DNA from: Streptomyces sp. R41
Lineage (GTDB): Bacteria > Actinomycetota > Actinomycetes > Streptomycetales > Streptomycetaceae
Length of the DNA: 64,000 bases
Direction of reading: 5' to 3'
Assembly: GCF_041053055.1 (NCBI RefSeq)
Contig: NZ_CP163443.1
Coordinates: forward strand, 9,407,001-9,471,000
The position numbers and the translations under genes are program-made. The notes beneath the pieces were generated by a model. That model was not told the DNA's origin. It saw only the letters and a list, made by a program, of their open reading frames with translations, and did no database searches. Below are positions 62,616 through 64,000 of the stretch, one piece after another; the stretch's first letter is position 1, and every line of letters starts with the position of its first letter.

Positions 62616-63187
62616 TCAGCGACGGACGCGGTAGCGGATGTGGGTGGCCACCGGCGTGTCGATCACCCGGATGATCTCCAACTCGATCTCCGACGGCAAG
62701 ACGTCGAACAGCCGACGGCCACGACCGAGCAGCACCGGGATCTGATGGATCTGCACCTCATCCAGCACTCCGGCCTCGAGCGCCCGTTGCGCCGTGTACG
62801 CACCCCGCACCTGCACGTTCTTGTCCCCGGCGGCGGCCTTGGCCTGTGCCATCGCGCTTTCGATCCCGTCGTTCACGTACGTCACCAACGGATAGCCCCA
62901 ACGGGCGGCCGGGCCGGGCGGGCGGTGACTGGGCACGAAGATCGGGAGACCGCCGTGATCACCGCCCCAGTGGTCCATGAGCTCGGCAGTCCGCCGTCCC
63001 ACGAGCACCGCACCGGCCGCGTTCCACTCGTCCTGGAATTGCGCGGCCGGCCCGGACGACCGGCCGGACTCGCCGTCGGCGTCGGCCCACTTGTGCAGTC
63101 GCTCGCCATCGTCGCCGCCGAGGAAATCGTCGGTTCGGCGATGTACCCGTCGAGCGACATCGACATGTCGAGCACTGATGCGGACAT
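62616..63187 (-). pseudogene. RibD/dihydrofolate reductase-family protein with a frameshift
   Basis: ATG 63187 opens MSASVLDMSMSLDGYIAEP, the normal start of this family, but around 63128-63131 the frame is lost. The correct reading resumes in the next frame as DDFLGGDDGERLHKW and continues through GAVLVGRRTAELMDHWGGDH, LVTYVNDGIESAMAQAKAAA and IPVLLGRGRRLFD to the stop at 62616. One missing base (a CCGAAC reduced to CCGAC) would explain it. The intact protein would be about 190 residues, a soluble NADPH-dependent reductase of unknown substrate. Confidence 0.85.
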
Positions 63188-63352
63188 TTCGACCTCCTGC
63201 GGTCTCGAACCAGGCTGGTTTCAATGTGCTGCAGACCTGGCATGGCGGCATTACTCATCGGCCACCGCAGTGGCCGACAGCCCACGGGGCATGGGGTCCG
63301 CGCGTGGAAAAGGGGCTGCAGGCATGCAGGGCCTGCGTGTTACATGGGTTTC

Positions 63353-63991
63353 ATGGTGTCTACCGACCGACTGCTGGCCTTCACGGCCATGTCGTTCTTG
63401 CTGATCGTGATACCCGGTCCCAGCGTGCTGTTCGTGATCGGGCGGGCGTTGGCGCAGGGGCGGCGTGCCGCGCTGACCACGGTCGCGGGGAACACGCTGG
63501 GAGCCTACGTACTCGTCGTGGCCGTGGCGCTCGGGGTGGGGGCCGTTGTGGAGCGTTCGGTCCTCGTCTTCACAGCCCTGAAGCTCGTGGGCGCCGCGTA
63601 TCTGGTGTATCTCGGTGTCAAAGCGGTGCGGCAGCGCGGGTCGTTGCATGCCGCGTTCACCGGTGACGTTCCCACGCGTGGCAGCCTGCGCACATTGTGG
63701 GAGGGCTTCGCGGTCGGCGTGGCCAATCCCAAGACCATCGTGTTCTTCGCCGCCGTGCTGCCTCAGTTCGTCGACCGTGGCCAGGGGCACGTCACGGTTC
63801 AAATGCTGTTGCTCGGTCTGGTCTTCAACGTCATCGCGGTGGCTTCTGACAGCGTGTGGGGATTGGTCGCGGCCACCGCGCGGAGCTGGTTTGCCCGTTC
63901 ACCGCAGCGGCTCGCGATGGTCGGCGGGGTTGGTGGGCTCACGATGATCGGTCTCGGTGTCACCGTCGCCGCGACAGGCCGCAAGGATTAG
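63353..63991 (+). CDS. LysE-family amino-acid exporter
   Basis: This is a 212-residue inner-membrane exporter with about six helices (LLAFTAMSFLLIVIPGPSVL, YVLVVAVALGVGAVVE, LVGAAYLVYLGVKAVR). LysE hallmarks are IPGPSVLFVIGRALAQGRR near the N-terminus and GVANPKTIVFFAAVLPQFV in the middle. ATG 63353 is chosen; ATG 63344 is in frame nine bases earlier. It is divergent from the RibD-like pseudogene. Confidence 0.92.
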   Translation: MVSTDRLLAFTAMSFLLIVIPGPSVLFVIGRALAQGRRAALTTVAGNTLGAYVLVVAVALGVGAVVERSVLVFTALKLVGAAYLVYLGVKAVRQRGSLHAAFTGDVPTRGSLRTLWEGFAVGVANPKTIVFFAAVLPQFVDRGQGHVTVQMLLLGLVFNVIAVASDSVWGLVAATARSWFARSPQRLAMVGGVGGLTMIGLGVTVAATGRKD

Positions 63992-64000
63992 GTTCCGCCC

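Overview
Organism: the very high G+C content, GTG and TTG starts, GGAG-type ribosome binding sites, ATGA/TGATG gene overlaps and the gene families present (ECF41 sigma factor, AbfB-domain GH43 enzymes, RICIN lectin, DUF4232 and DUF3500 proteins, ergothioneine operon, B-type succinate dehydrogenase) all point to Streptomyces or a close relative. The density of secreted enzymes, regulators, remnants and repeats suggests a chromosome-arm-like region rather than the conserved core; this is inference. No tRNA, rRNA, CRISPR array, origin or complete insertion sequence was seen. Layout, 1-20 kb: a 5'-cut GGDEF/EAL protein, a sortase-anchored surface protein, a chimeric LuxR/hydrolase pseudogene and an SDR enzyme lead into an unusual block of three back-to-back tandem-repeat arrays (4733-5577). 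Then come a LysR regulator divergent from a succinate dehydrogenase operon (sdhCAB), an OlsB/OlsA-like acyltransferase pair expected to make ornithine lipid, a UvrA-like protein facing them, a luciferase-like monooxygenase, and a DUF3500 Tat protein next to an OmpR-type two-component system. 20-30 kb: a lipoprotein gene with an internal stop, a SnoaL-like protein, an aldo/keto reductase, a decapitated L,D-transpeptidase, a sigma-like/zinc-finger/membrane/RICIN gene broken by a stop and a frameshift, a deacetylase-like lipoprotein, a DUF4232 lipoprotein, and a membrane Ser/Thr kinase divergent from an ECF sigma gene. 29-41 kb is carbohydrate-centred: secreted proteins, two GH43-AbfB enzymes in one operon, dodecin, a GntR regulator divergent from a GH20 hexosaminidase overlapping a CBM/GH16 enzyme, and an orphan sugar-binding lipoprotein. 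DasR-like operators lie in front of several of these genes. 41-46 kb: an XRE-cupin regulator divergent from a DMT exporter/PaiB-like/B3-B4 operon, then an ECF41 sigma factor with its carboxymuconolactone decarboxylase partner and a near-consensus target promoter. 46-52 kb is accessory and decayed: a vanadium-haloperoxidase-like enzyme, an amidase and an MDR reductase are intact, separated by scraps of an SGNH hydrolase, two possible transposases, an MFS transporter and a TPR protein. 52-56 kb holds a formamide module: formamidase (fmdA), AmiS/UreI channel, FmdB zinc ribbon and a CrcB-like protein, divergent from an NAD-dependent formate dehydrogenase, so formamide could be carried through formate to CO2, ammonia and NADH. 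57-64 kb carries a translationally coupled egtA-B-C-D ergothioneine operon, a bacterial PARG-like protein, a frameshifted RibD-type reductase and a LysE exporter. At least five genes are broken by stops, frameshifts or truncation; whether these are true pseudogenes or sequence errors is a key point to check.
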